Made by a program: the position numbers and the translations under genes. From contig JABJOR010000426.1 of the NCBI GenBank assembly GCA_018664265.1, forward strand, positions 1-7,528: DNA of 7,528 nucleotides, written 5' to 3'. Origin of the DNA: Rhodospirillales bacterium. Its GTDB lineage: Bacteria > Pseudomonadota > Alphaproteobacteria > Rhodospirillales > Casp-alpha2. The notes below the pieces were generated by a model. It searched no databases, was not told the origin of the DNA, and saw only the letters and a list, made by a program, of their open reading frames with translations. Shown here piece by piece: positions 1-6,706 of this stretch (its first letter is position 1; each line of letters opens with the position of its first letter).

Positions 1-455
1 GTCCAAGGCATAATCATAACAGGAGGAGATGTGGAGAACCGGATTTCAGGCTCACCCAATTGTGCCGTTTCACTGGCGAAAGAAACACAACACATCATTG
101 AAAGCTCGCAACTTCCTGCCAGACAATAACCACGGATCATAGCAATGACAGGCTTGGTGCAATCCCATGGCCCGTATTCAAATGCTGCGCAATCCAGCAA
201 CATGTTGCGCATATCCAGCACGCTTTCTCCATAATGGCTGTGCCAGTCATATTTGAGATCGTAGCCTGCGCCAAAGTGGTTGCCCGTACCGGACAACACG
301 ACAACGGAAACATTCTCATCGTCTGCATCGGCTTGTTTTAGACGATCTGACAGCTCTGCCATCAAATCAGGATTCATAGAATTCAATGCTTTTGGCCGGT
401 TAATCTGAATGTGGGAAATTCGATTACGCACATCGTATAAAATCTCGTCACTCAT
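1..455 (-). CDS. enoyl-CoA hydratase/isomerase family protein, N-terminal part (cut by left edge)
   Basis: Crotonase-fold enzyme acting on acyl-CoA thioesters in the cytoplasm, probably as a hydratase or isomerase. The visible 151 residues cover the N-terminal half of a protein of usually 250-280 residues; the rest lies left of the window. The first oxyanion-hole segment reads HFGAGYDLK (60-68, family form CAGADLK). The second reads CLAGSCEL (111-118), with G114 where the family has its oxyanion glycine. Glu117 (in CEL) and Glu137 (in GEPEI) are exactly 20 residues apart, as are the two catalytic glutamates of rat mitochondrial enoyl-CoA hydratase (144 and 164), so hydratase chemistry is plausible. 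After Glu137 the usual GAGGTQ-like stretch is replaced by one containing SPPVMIMPW (143-151), suggesting a divergent subfamily. The ATG at 453-455 has a good Shine-Dalgarno (AGGGGAG, 464-470) eight bases upstream. It lies 52 bases downstream of the GT9 gene on the same strand and may be co-transcribed with it. The exact substrate cannot be told. Confidence 0.9.
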   Translation of the reverse strand, partial: MSDEILYDVRNRISHIQINRPKALNSMNPDLMAELSDRLKQADADDENVSVVVLSGTGNHFGAGYDLKYDWHSHYGESVLDMRNMLLDCAAFEYGPWDCTKPVIAMIRGYCLAGSCELSMMCCVSFASETAQLGEPEIRFSTSPPVMIMPW

Positions 456-507
456 GAAGATCGCTCCCCTGGGGATTGTTAAACTTTAATACTTTAGAGT
501 AACACTA

Positions 508-1668
508 TTAACCGATCTGACGGGCTTTTCCATCAGACGTTGGTAACATTTCAAATGTTGCTTGCAGAACTTCATCAGGTGTAATCTGCTTCATGCATTT
601 ATTGTCCTGACAATCCAGCACGCTTTTCTTGGCATCATAAATTGCCAGACAAGGGCTACAGATCAAGCCTTTGTAAAAAGAGCGCACCCAGGGCAGTTTA
701 TGACCATACAGCGTTGGTGTTTCAGGCCCAAACATGGCGACTGTCGGGCGTTTCATCAAGGCACTGAGATGAACTGGGCCGCTATCAATGGTGACGACCA
801 ATGCAGCGTTTGCGATCAATCCCGTGAATTCATCAAACGAGGTTCTTCCCACGCAATTGATAATCCCCTGATTGGCCCCAATCAATTTTGACAGCTCGGT
901 ATTTTGTATTTCACCCGCATTGGCGCCGATTAAAACCAGTGAGTATTCGGGGCGTTCTTCACGTAAGCTGATTATCAAACGAACCCAGTTTTCCGTTGGC
1001 CAGGATTTCAACTCGCGGATGGTCTCACTGCTTTCCGCATTAACAACAATGTAGTTCCCGGATACTTGAGACGGCAGTTTGGCTGTATCCGGTATGTGAA
1101 ATGTATCCGGGTAAAAATCAGGCTTTTGCGAATCAGAAACCACACCAGTCATGGTGCCAACATTCAAAAAATTTTCAGAAACAGGACGATAGAGATTTAA
1201 ATTTGTGCGGTGCGTATAAAGTTTACCGATGGCTGAGTGCAGCATGTAAAATCCGGATCGAACAGCAGCACCCGACAGGACAGACATGATCGCAGAAAAT
1301 TTTGAAAAGAATTCAAGATTAAGAAATGCACCTGGCTTAATACGTCGTAATTGCCAAACAGCTTTAAGCACATCAAACACAAACGCCCCAAAAGACTTTG
1401 AATTTATGGTGATGCATCTATCCACCCCAAGAAAGCGAACCATGGGCTCGTTAGAGGCAAAAGTCAGATAGACAATCTCCTTGCCCTGCTTCTTCAGTTC
1501 ATAAATCAGGGGGTAGCTCAGGCAAATACTGCCGATGCCAAAGAATTTACAAACAACCACAACATTATTGTTCTGTTTACGGGTAATAAGCGGAGCCAGC
1601 CAGGACAGCACAATGCACACAGGAATGCCGACATAACGGTCAATAATGCGCATCGTCTCGGTTTTCAT
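508..1668 (-). CDS. glycosyltransferase family 9 (heptosyltransferase-like) protein
   Basis: GT-B fold glycosyltransferase of the GT9 family, whose members transfer ADP-heptose or related sugars to lipopolysaccharide core or other lipid acceptors at the cytoplasmic face of the inner membrane. The 386-residue product has a hydrophobic N-terminal stretch (13-28), then VVVVCKFFGIGSI (36-48) in place of the family's K..x.GD nucleotide/acceptor loop. Further on come SWPTENW (222-228), TIDSGPVH (293-300, family form DTGPxH) and FGPETP (313-318). A four-cysteine tail (C337, C340, C353, C358) follows. The loop Asp that is catalytic in WaaC appears as Ser47. I chose the ATG at 1666-1668 because it follows GGGAGAAGG and leaves room for divergent promoters. 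An in-frame extension reaches 1824 but would overlap the opposite gene. It is divergent from the membrane-protein gene at 1789. Family is secure; donor and acceptor are unknown. Confidence 0.9.
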   Translation of the reverse strand: MKTETMRIIDRYVGIPVCIVLSWLAPLITRKQNNNVVVVCKFFGIGSICLSYPLIYELKKQGKEIVYLTFASNEPMVRFLGVDRCITINSKSFGAFVFDVLKAVWQLRRIKPGAFLNLEFFSKFSAIMSVLSGAAVRSGFYMLHSAIGKLYTHRTNLNLYRPVSENFLNVGTMTGVVSDSQKPDFYPDTFHIPDTAKLPSQVSGNYIVVNAESSETIRELKSWPTENWVRLIISLREERPEYSLVLIGANAGEIQNTELSKLIGANQGIINCVGRTSFDEFTGLIANAALVVTIDSGPVHLSALMKRPTVAMFGPETPTLYGHKLPWVRSFYKGLICSPCLAIYDAKKSVLDCQDNKCMKQITPDEVLQATFEMLPTSDGKARQIG

Positions 1669-1680
1669 GCCTTCTCCCTC
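1669..1680 (-). promoter_or_regulatory. ribosome binding site deciding the GT9 start
   Basis: On the minus strand the bases just before the ATG at 1666-1668 read GAGGGAGAAGGC, a purine-rich Shine-Dalgarno region. No comparable site precedes the upstream in-frame start at 1824, so this supports a 386-residue rather than a 438-residue protein. The core is long, and the exact anchoring bases (GAGG or AAGG) are ambiguous. Confidence 0.6.
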
Positions 1681-1693
1681 ACCTGATAACAGC

Positions 1694-1723
1694 TTGATAC
1701 TGTGATATCTTACATTGTGTAAC
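1694..1723 (+). promoter_or_regulatory. possible sigma-70-type promoter for the plus-strand gene cluster
   Basis: TTGATA (1694-1699) matches the -35 consensus at five of six positions. After an 18-base spacer comes TGTAAC (1718-1723), which matches the -10 consensus at four of six. Transcription would begin near 1730, about 60 bases before the ATG at 1789. The location in the 120-base divergent intergenic region is right, but the -10 is weak and such matches occur by chance. No convincing partner promoter for the GT9 gene was found on the other strand. Confidence 0.3.
1710..1722. promoter_or_regulatory. 13-base palindrome, candidate operator between divergent genes
   Basis: TTACA-TTG-TGTAA is a perfect 5-base inverted repeat with a 3-base centre. 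It lies roughly mid-way in the divergent intergenic region and overlaps the spacer and -10 of the possible plus-strand promoter. The position suits a repressor or regulator site serving both genes. It also loosely fits the T-N11-A rule of LysR boxes, but a palindrome this short can be accidental. Confidence 0.3.
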
Positions 1724-1788
1724 AATAGCTTGGCGATTACCATGTGCAAGATCACACTTGATATTTTTCGCATACCGGGATCGAAAAT

Positions 1789-3696
1789 ATGACCGGGACT
1801 TTCTCCCTGCACTTTACCCAACAATTCTTTTGGGGCCTGCTTGTTCTGCTCTGCTTCATAGGCTGGGGACGGATGGTAAAGGCACTTGTTTATACTCCAT
1901 CAAGCCAGATCATACCGCAACATGTGGACTGGGGCCTGATGGCTGGTTGGGGTATGGCTTTTACCCTGATCATCGGCGGTGTACTTAACGCACTCTCAAT
2001 TGTATCGATAGAATTGTTGAGCGTGTATGTTTTGCTTGGAGCACTAACAGGAACCATTACACTTTACAGAAATCGCCTGAAACTTCCCACTCTCAGCCTT
2101 TCCCATATTTTTATTTTTGGCAGCTTGATCGCCGTTCTGTTGACCTATTATGCTATGGCCATTCAGTTTCAGTCCACCAGCTGCGCCGATGATGACATTG
2201 CCTACATTCCGTTCATCACAAGGATGTTGCAAACAGGCAGCCTAATGGACCCTTTTAGCCTGCGCCGCATTGCCGGGTTTGGTGGTCATACCTTCCTGCA
2301 GGCCCTGATTGGTATCAGTGGAAATGAAAACACAGCCAACCTGATGGACCGCGGTGTTGCTGTGCTAGTCTGCTTCGGGCTGGTCATAGGGCATTTCAGA
2401 ACACCGGGAAATAACACAGCCGCCCCCTACTCTCTATCTCTGTTACAGGGTCTTGTCATTATTATGATTATTGCCCTGCTGCCGTTCCCATTTTTGAACA
2501 GCGCCAGCCACGCAACAGGATTGGTGATCTTTCTGACGCTCTTTCGTACCCTTGATTTAACTGAAAAGCCTCAATCTCCTAATTACAGAACCCTGTGGTT
2601 AATCGCGGCACTCGTGGCAGCAGCAGCCAGTCTGCGCCCGCATTTCCTCTTGAGTGCAGCCCTGGGCGTTACTTTATTCTGGCTCATTTGCTGGTGGCAG
2701 GAAAAACGCCATAGTGTCAAATACTGCCTCTCACTGATCCATACAGGCCTTGCTTCACTTATTTTTCTGTTACCCTGGATGGTTACGCTGCAATTGTCTT
2801 CAAATTCGCCGCTGTATCCTTTGTTCAAGGGAAACCATCGCCCGGAATTTGAAACCTATTCGGCGGACAACAGTTCGTTTGAACTTGCCCGGTTTGTCTT
2901 TGATATCATGAGTGAGCCACGCATGTTATTGCTTTGGCTACCTTTGGTTTTGGTCCTGATCTACAAACATTCAAAAACATCCTTGGCGCTGAGCCTGTCC
3001 GCTTTGATTACGGCTTTTGTCATTACAGCGGTATTTAATCTTTCCGATATAGATAATCTCCACCGCTACGTAGCCCCATTTGCGAATGCTGCCATTATAG
3101 GTGCAATCATTGCCTTTGTGCGCGCTTGTGAAAATGAAAAAACATCCTTTAAAAAGCTTATTCTACCAACAAAAGCCACGCACATCATGATTATCTTGAT
3201 CGTATTGATTCTGGCTCCCGCGCTGATGACAAAAAGCGCACGAATTATTGCCGGGCACTGGGATCGCCCGATCCTGTCAGATGAAGTAAGAGGCGTTTAC
3301 GCACACATGCAGGACAGCGTCCCTGAAGGCGCTGGCATTATGGCCATGGTCTTTCATCCTTTCGCCTGGGACTACAGTCGAAACGCAATTGCAAACATTG
3401 ATGTTCCCGGCGCGGTCAGCCCTGACCCTGGCATGCCATTTTTTAAAGGTCCGGATGCCCTAAAACAATATTTACTGAATTTAAATTTCCCCTATCTGGC
3501 TATTGGTGATTTTGACAAGCCGGGCATGTGCCTTTACCACCGCAGGCTTTGGGAGTTTCACCGGGATAGTGAAAACCCCATGTGGAAATCAATCGCACCG
3601 TATTATCTCGACTTCATGGACAACGCAGAGACCCTTGCAAAATCTGAATCTGTGATTTTTGATGAACAGGGATTTCGTGTTATCCGGTTGCAATAA
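1789..3696 (+). CDS. large polytopic membrane protein, GT-C glycosyltransferase-like, unassigned
   Basis: I do not recognise a named family for this 635-residue inner-membrane protein. Around 12 to 14 hydrophobic segments are visible, roughly at 12-35, 48-70, 73-93, 105-125, 189-203, 219-236, 242-254, 268-303 (two), 314-333, 379-392, 398-416, 430-446 and 466-480. A largely hydrophilic C-terminal domain follows (about 485-635). Between the fourth and fifth hydrophobic segments lies a loop with SCADDDIAY (131-139), followed by DPFSLRRIAGFGG (154-166). Acidic residues in an early extracytoplasmic loop are the hallmark of GT-C enzymes such as ArnT and PMT, which transfer sugars from polyprenyl-phosphate donors in the periplasm. 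The topology and motif suggest that role but do not prove it. The ATG has a modest Shine-Dalgarno (GGGA, 1777-1780). It is the first of four closely spaced plus-strand genes, ends 25 bases before the flippase-like gene, and is divergent from the GT9 gene. A transporter, O-antigen ligase-like or polymerase-like protein is the alternative. Confidence 0.85.
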   Translation: MTGTFSLHFTQQFFWGLLVLLCFIGWGRMVKALVYTPSSQIIPQHVDWGLMAGWGMAFTLIIGGVLNALSIVSIELLSVYVLLGALTGTITLYRNRLKLPTLSLSHIFIFGSLIAVLLTYYAMAIQFQSTSCADDDIAYIPFITRMLQTGSLMDPFSLRRIAGFGGHTFLQALIGISGNENTANLMDRGVAVLVCFGLVIGHFRTPGNNTAAPYSLSLLQGLVIIMIIALLPFPFLNSASHATGLVIFLTLFRTLDLTEKPQSPNYRTLWLIAALVAAAASLRPHFLLSAALGVTLFWLICWWQEKRHSVKYCLSLIHTGLASLIFLLPWMVTLQLSSNSPLYPLFKGNHRPEFETYSADNSSFELARFVFDIMSEPRMLLLWLPLVLVLIYKHSKTSLALSLSALITAFVITAVFNLSDIDNLHRYVAPFANAAIIGAIIAFVRACENEKTSFKKLILPTKATHIMIILIVLILAPALMTKSARIIAGHWDRPILSDEVRGVYAHMQDSVPEGAGIMAMVFHPFAWDYSRNAIANIDVPGAVSPDPGMPFFKGPDALKQYLLNLNFPYLAIGDFDKPGMCLYHRRLWEFHRDSENPMWKSIAPYYLDFMDNAETLAKSESVIFDEQGFRVIRLQ

Positions 3697-3721
3697 TTGA
3701 AAATTTAGGGTTCAAGGAACT

Positions 3722-4648
3722 ATGAGCCGAAACATTTTCCTCTTCGCTATCAAATTATTGATCTCAGCAGCCCTGATTGCTTTTCTTGCGACCAAACTCG
3801 ACCTTGATCAAATCAACGCGAAACTGAGCGACCTCAGATGGCTTAATATTGCCATTGCAGGATTGACCTTCATGCTGCTCCAGATGAGTAATGCGCTCAG
3901 ATGGAACGTTGTTCTGTCTGCAATAGATCGAAGCTATTCCTTCCTGATGTTATTCAAAGTCCAGAACATTGGTAGTTTTTTCAATCAAACCCTGCCGTCC
4001 GTAATTGGAGGGGATGCCCTCAGAATGTATACAATCCATAAATCCGGGGCATCCTTGATTACAGCGGTAAATGGTATTGTTCTGGAACGGGTGATCACCG
4101 TGGCTTGCCTGATATTCATGGTAACACTTGCTCAACCTTTTATGGACCTGCCTGCTGACAAAACAATTGCACAGTATATTTTTCCTATATTGAGTCTGCT
4201 CGCTATTTTAGGCACTGTTGTGCTGACCCAGCTCGACCGTTTTCCGCCGAGCATGAACAGGTTGAAAATCGTGCGTGGGATGGGAAATTTAGCCGTCGAT
4301 GCAAAAATACTTTTTACGAGTGTTTTAAATATCGCAAAATCTCTTTTCTTCGGCTTGCTAGGAAACACTCTCATAAGCCTATTTGCATGGCAATGTGCTC
4401 TCGCACTGGGCATAGATTTAAGTATTATCGAAGCCCTCGTCCTTGTTCCTCCGGCAATCCTGATCGCAACCCTGCCCATATCCATCGCCGGGTGGGGGGT
4501 CCGTGAAGGCGCAATGGTGACCACCCTGTCCATGGCAGGAATAGCGGAAATTGACGCCTTTACCATGTCTATTTTGTTTGGATTGTTGATGGCGGCCTTT
4601 AGCATACCCGGCGGAATAGCCTGGCTGCTTCATCGCAACAAACAATGA
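3722..4648 (+). CDS. flippase-like integral membrane protein (lysylphosphatidylglycerol synthase TM region family, PF03706)
   Basis: Stand-alone 308-residue member of the family formed by the N-terminal membrane domain of MprF, where that domain flips aminoacylated lipid. Other members include AglD-type proteins and the hopanoid-associated HpnL. Family signatures are NALRW (57-61), FFNQTLPSVIGGDALR (86-101), LER (121-123) and LPISIAGWGVREGAM (251-265). About seven to eight hydrophobic segments are visible, among them 7-23, 41-55, 120-138, 152-170, 206-226, 236-254 and 281-303. No cytoplasmic synthase domain follows, so it cannot aminoacylate lipid itself; lipid translocation or support of a glycosyltransferase is the likelier role. 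The ATG is preceded by AAGGAA (3714-3719), unusually close to the start, with TAGGG (3706-3710) further out. It follows the GT-C-like gene by 25 bases and is probably co-transcribed, which hints that both handle the same lipid-linked substrate. Family assignment is strong; substrate is unknown. Confidence 0.9.
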   Translation: MSRNIFLFAIKLLISAALIAFLATKLDLDQINAKLSDLRWLNIAIAGLTFMLLQMSNALRWNVVLSAIDRSYSFLMLFKVQNIGSFFNQTLPSVIGGDALRMYTIHKSGASLITAVNGIVLERVITVACLIFMVTLAQPFMDLPADKTIAQYIFPILSLLAILGTVVLTQLDRFPPSMNRLKIVRGMGNLAVDAKILFTSVLNIAKSLFFGLLGNTLISLFAWQCALALGIDLSIIEALVLVPPAILIATLPISIAGWGVREGAMVTTLSMAGIAEIDAFTMSILFGLLMAAFSIPGGIAWLLHRNKQ

Positions 4649-4715
4649 CAGGTTAAAATAAACCCGATACACTTCTCAGTATTCATTTTTTGGGGATTTT
4701 GGGGGCTTTAGAGCT

Positions 4716-5681
4716 ATGGAAGCAGTACTCGAGACACTATCCTGGCCATTCATGAGCGTCCTGAATCCTGGCATCAGGATTTACTGGGTTTACCTGCTTG
4801 TAAGCCTGTATCTGGCTATTGGTACCATTGTGATCAGGGCCAGTATTTCTGGGCAACCTACAGGCGAGGCCTTCAAAGAACAACTCAGCAGCAAAATATG
4901 GTGGAGTGCATCTGCAAAAGCAGATTACCGCTATTACATTATCAACACGATCCTGTATGGCATGATTATCGCACCACTGGTTCTGGCCAGCGCTGAGATT
5001 GGCCTCTGGATAGAGACCACCACCATAGACTGGTTTGGCCCTCAACAAGCACCCATGTTCAGCACATTGCCCATGCGCATTGCCTATACGGTTTGCTTCT
5101 TTCTGGCTATGGATTTTGGAAAATTCTATGCCCACTTGCTCTTACACATTTCACCATTTTTATGGCAATTTCATAAAGTTCATCACTCAGCCGAAACCCT
5201 CAACCCGTTGACCACGTACCGAATGCATCCTGTCGACCTGTTTCTTGCCGGAAGCTTTGGCAATGTGTGCGGAGGTATCGTAACCGGCATCTTTTTTTAT
5301 ATAAGCGCTGGCGAGATCACAATTTACAGCTTCCTCGGCACACAGCTCTTGCTGGCGATCTTTAATATGGTCGCAAACTTGCGGCACACCCACATCTGGC
5401 TGGATTTCGGAATTTTGGACTATATTTTCATCAGTCCGGCCCAGCACCAGATCCATCACAGTGCCCTGCCCCGGCATTATGGTAAGAATTGCGGGTTTGG
5501 CATGGCAATCTGGGATTGGATGTTTGGCACCCTGTATGTCCCCGCCGAGCGTGAAGAATTCCCCATGGGCCTTACTCCGGATCAAGACCCCAGCTGGCAC
5601 AAGGTCTCGCAGTTCTACTGGCGCCCAGTGGTATTGATCTTTGGAATGTTAAAAAGAAGGTATCAAAAAAGATTTCAGTGA
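4716..5681 (+). CDS. sterol desaturase / fatty acid hydroxylase family membrane di-iron enzyme (PF04116)
   Basis: Membrane-bound non-haem di-iron oxygenase of 321 residues that would use O2 to hydroxylate or desaturate a lipid substrate. The histidine clusters of the superfamily are all present: HLLLH (140-144, HX3H), HKVHH (153-157, HX2HH), H171 in RMHP, HTH (224-226) and HQIHH (244-248, HX2HH). The characteristic C-terminal segment WDWMFGTLY (266-274) follows. Hydrophobic segments lie near 23-42, 75-95, 120-134, 176-196 and 203-220, giving a typical membrane-anchored layout with the histidines on the cytoplasmic side. Upstream is a G-rich stretch (GGGGG, 4701-4705) ten bases before the ATG, a weak ribosome binding site. 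It sits 67 bases after the flippase-like gene and 41 bases before the LysR gene. Candidate substrates include a fatty acyl chain, an alkylglycerol or a hopanoid/sterol; the sequence does not decide between them. Confidence 0.93.
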   Translation: MEAVLETLSWPFMSVLNPGIRIYWVYLLVSLYLAIGTIVIRASISGQPTGEAFKEQLSSKIWWSASAKADYRYYIINTILYGMIIAPLVLASAEIGLWIETTTIDWFGPQQAPMFSTLPMRIAYTVCFFLAMDFGKFYAHLLLHISPFLWQFHKVHHSAETLNPLTTYRMHPVDLFLAGSFGNVCGGIVTGIFFYISAGEITIYSFLGTQLLLAIFNMVANLRHTHIWLDFGILDYIFISPAQHQIHHSALPRHYGKNCGFGMAIWDWMFGTLYVPAEREEFPMGLTPDQDPSWHKVSQFYWRPVVLIFGMLKRRYQKRFQ

Positions 5682-5722
5682 CGTATATACGATTGAGTTG
5701 CACCTGTATTTGGTAGAAAAAT

Positions 5723-6670
5723 ATGAAAGTCAGTCGATTACCCTCTCTGGCAGCCTTGAAAGCCTTTGAATCTGTTGGGCGGCATCTTAGCTTCCAGCGT
5801 GCAGCGGACGAGCTGTGCCTGACCCCTTCTGCCGTCAGCCATCAAGTTCGAACCCTGGAGAATCAACTCGGCACGCGGTTATTTGTTCGCCGCCATCATG
5901 AGCTGGAGCTGACCTCTACAGGAAGATCCTATTTGATCAGGATTCAAGCCGTTATCGCTGATTTGCTGGATGCCACATCCGATGTTGTCGACAGCACCGG
6001 GCAATCCCCCTTAACGGTGCAATTATGCCCCAGTCTGGCAACATTGTGGTTGATCCCTCGCCTTGATGGGTTCAAGGACGAGAACCCGGATATGGAAATT
6101 AACATTGTTACGCCCTATGAAGACCCGCACTTCCTGTTACCGGAAGTCGATGCCGGGATTTTATATGGCACAGGAACCTGGACAGGCGTGCGCACAGAAT
6201 TCCTGATGAGTGAAGAAATTTTCCCGGTTTGCAGCCCTGAATATCTGAAAAAATCCTCGCCTCTGAAAAAACCGACAGACATTGCCAAACACACGATAAT
6301 CTTGTGCACACTTGCACCAAATCCGGAATGGGCTTTCTGGCTGGAAAAATCAGACTGCAAAGACGTGGTTCCCCGTCAATCCATACGGGTTCACAATCGC
6401 GTACAAACCATTCAGGCCGCCCTGGATGGTGTAGGTATCGCCATGGGCCGTCGCCCCAATGTTGATGATGCCATCAAGAGTGGAAAACTGGTGGCACCCT
6501 TTAGGGACCGTATGGATGGTTTTGGAGCCTATTATCTGGTGTACCCGGAGCAGGCAGGCAGGCTTCCCAGAATTTCGGTATTTCGAAAATGGATTCAAGC
6601 GCAGTCTGAGCTGACCGAAGCTCTTTCCCAAATCAAAGACCCGAATCAATTTTTGAAGACTCCAGCTTAG
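5723..6670 (+). CDS. LysR-type transcriptional regulator, GcvA-like subgroup
   Basis: DNA-binding regulator of 315 residues, the usual LysR length. The winged helix-turn-helix occupies about residues 7-66, with LPSLAALKAFESVGRHLSF (6-24) and LTPSAVSHQVRTLENQLG (33-50) closely matching GcvA-type regulators. The effector-binding domain follows from about 95 to 305, with GVGIAMGRR (236-244) near its end. The name GcvA-like refers to sequence type only; members control many pathways. It reads in the same direction as, and 41 bases after, the hydroxylase gene, and its end faces the SHMT-like gene. LysR regulators are more often divergent from their targets, so its place at the 3' end of a gene run is less usual. 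Possible targets are the upstream gene cluster, the convergent SHMT-like gene, or something outside the window. The ATG lacks a strong Shine-Dalgarno. Confidence 0.95.
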   Translation: MKVSRLPSLAALKAFESVGRHLSFQRAADELCLTPSAVSHQVRTLENQLGTRLFVRRHHELELTSTGRSYLIRIQAVIADLLDATSDVVDSTGQSPLTVQLCPSLATLWLIPRLDGFKDENPDMEINIVTPYEDPHFLLPEVDAGILYGTGTWTGVRTEFLMSEEIFPVCSPEYLKKSSPLKKPTDIAKHTIILCTLAPNPEWAFWLEKSDCKDVVPRQSIRVHNRVQTIQAALDGVGIAMGRRPNVDDAIKSGKLVAPFRDRMDGFGAYYLVYPEQAGRLPRISVFRKWIQAQSELTEALSQIKDPNQFLKTPA

Positions 6671-6671
6671 A

Positions 6672-6706
6672 GCGCAATAATCAAGGGAAACAACCTGAAT
6701 TATCGC
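6672..6706. terminator. imperfect hairpin between convergent genes, possible bidirectional terminator
   Basis: The arms pair as GCG (6672-6674) with CGC (6704-6706), ATAAT (6677-6681) with ATTAT (6699-6703), and AGG (6684-6686) with CCT (6694-6696). The stem is broken by a 2-base bulge and a 2x2 internal loop, and it closes on a 7-base loop. It spans the whole gap between the LysR stop (6670) and the SHMT-like stop (6700-6702), overlapping the latter. There is no clear T-run on either side and the stem is AT-rich, so it may be weak or accidental. Confidence 0.3.

Noticed and set aside
454..465. 12-base direct repeat ATGAAGATCGCT, also at 6712-6723
   Set aside because: A shared 12-mer is expected by chance in a window this size, and one copy lies in coding sequence while the other covers a start region. 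No further flanking similarity is seen.
1743..1756. CRP-like site TGTG...CACA in the divergent region
   Set aside because: The half-sites are separated by six bases instead of the eight between TGTG and CACA in the CRP consensus, so the geometry is wrong.
1669..1824. In-frame N-terminal extension of the GT9 protein by 52 residues to a start at 1824
   Set aside because: It would overlap the divergent membrane-protein gene and remove the promoter space. The ATG at 1668 has a clear ribosome binding site, and the residues just after it begin the family-like sequence.
4132..4605. 157-codon open frame on the minus strand inside the PF03706 gene
   Set aside because: The plus-strand frame carries all the family motifs. 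The minus frame has no recognisable domain and no separate support, so it is a shadow frame.
4649..4715. Possible terminator between the flippase-like and hydroxylase genes
   Set aside because: The gap has T-rich and G-rich stretches but no convincing stem-loop, so co-transcription remains the simpler reading.
5187..5600. 137-codon open frame on the minus strand inside the hydroxylase gene
   Set aside because: It lies opposite the conserved histidine clusters of a clear PF04116 enzyme and shows no domain of its own.
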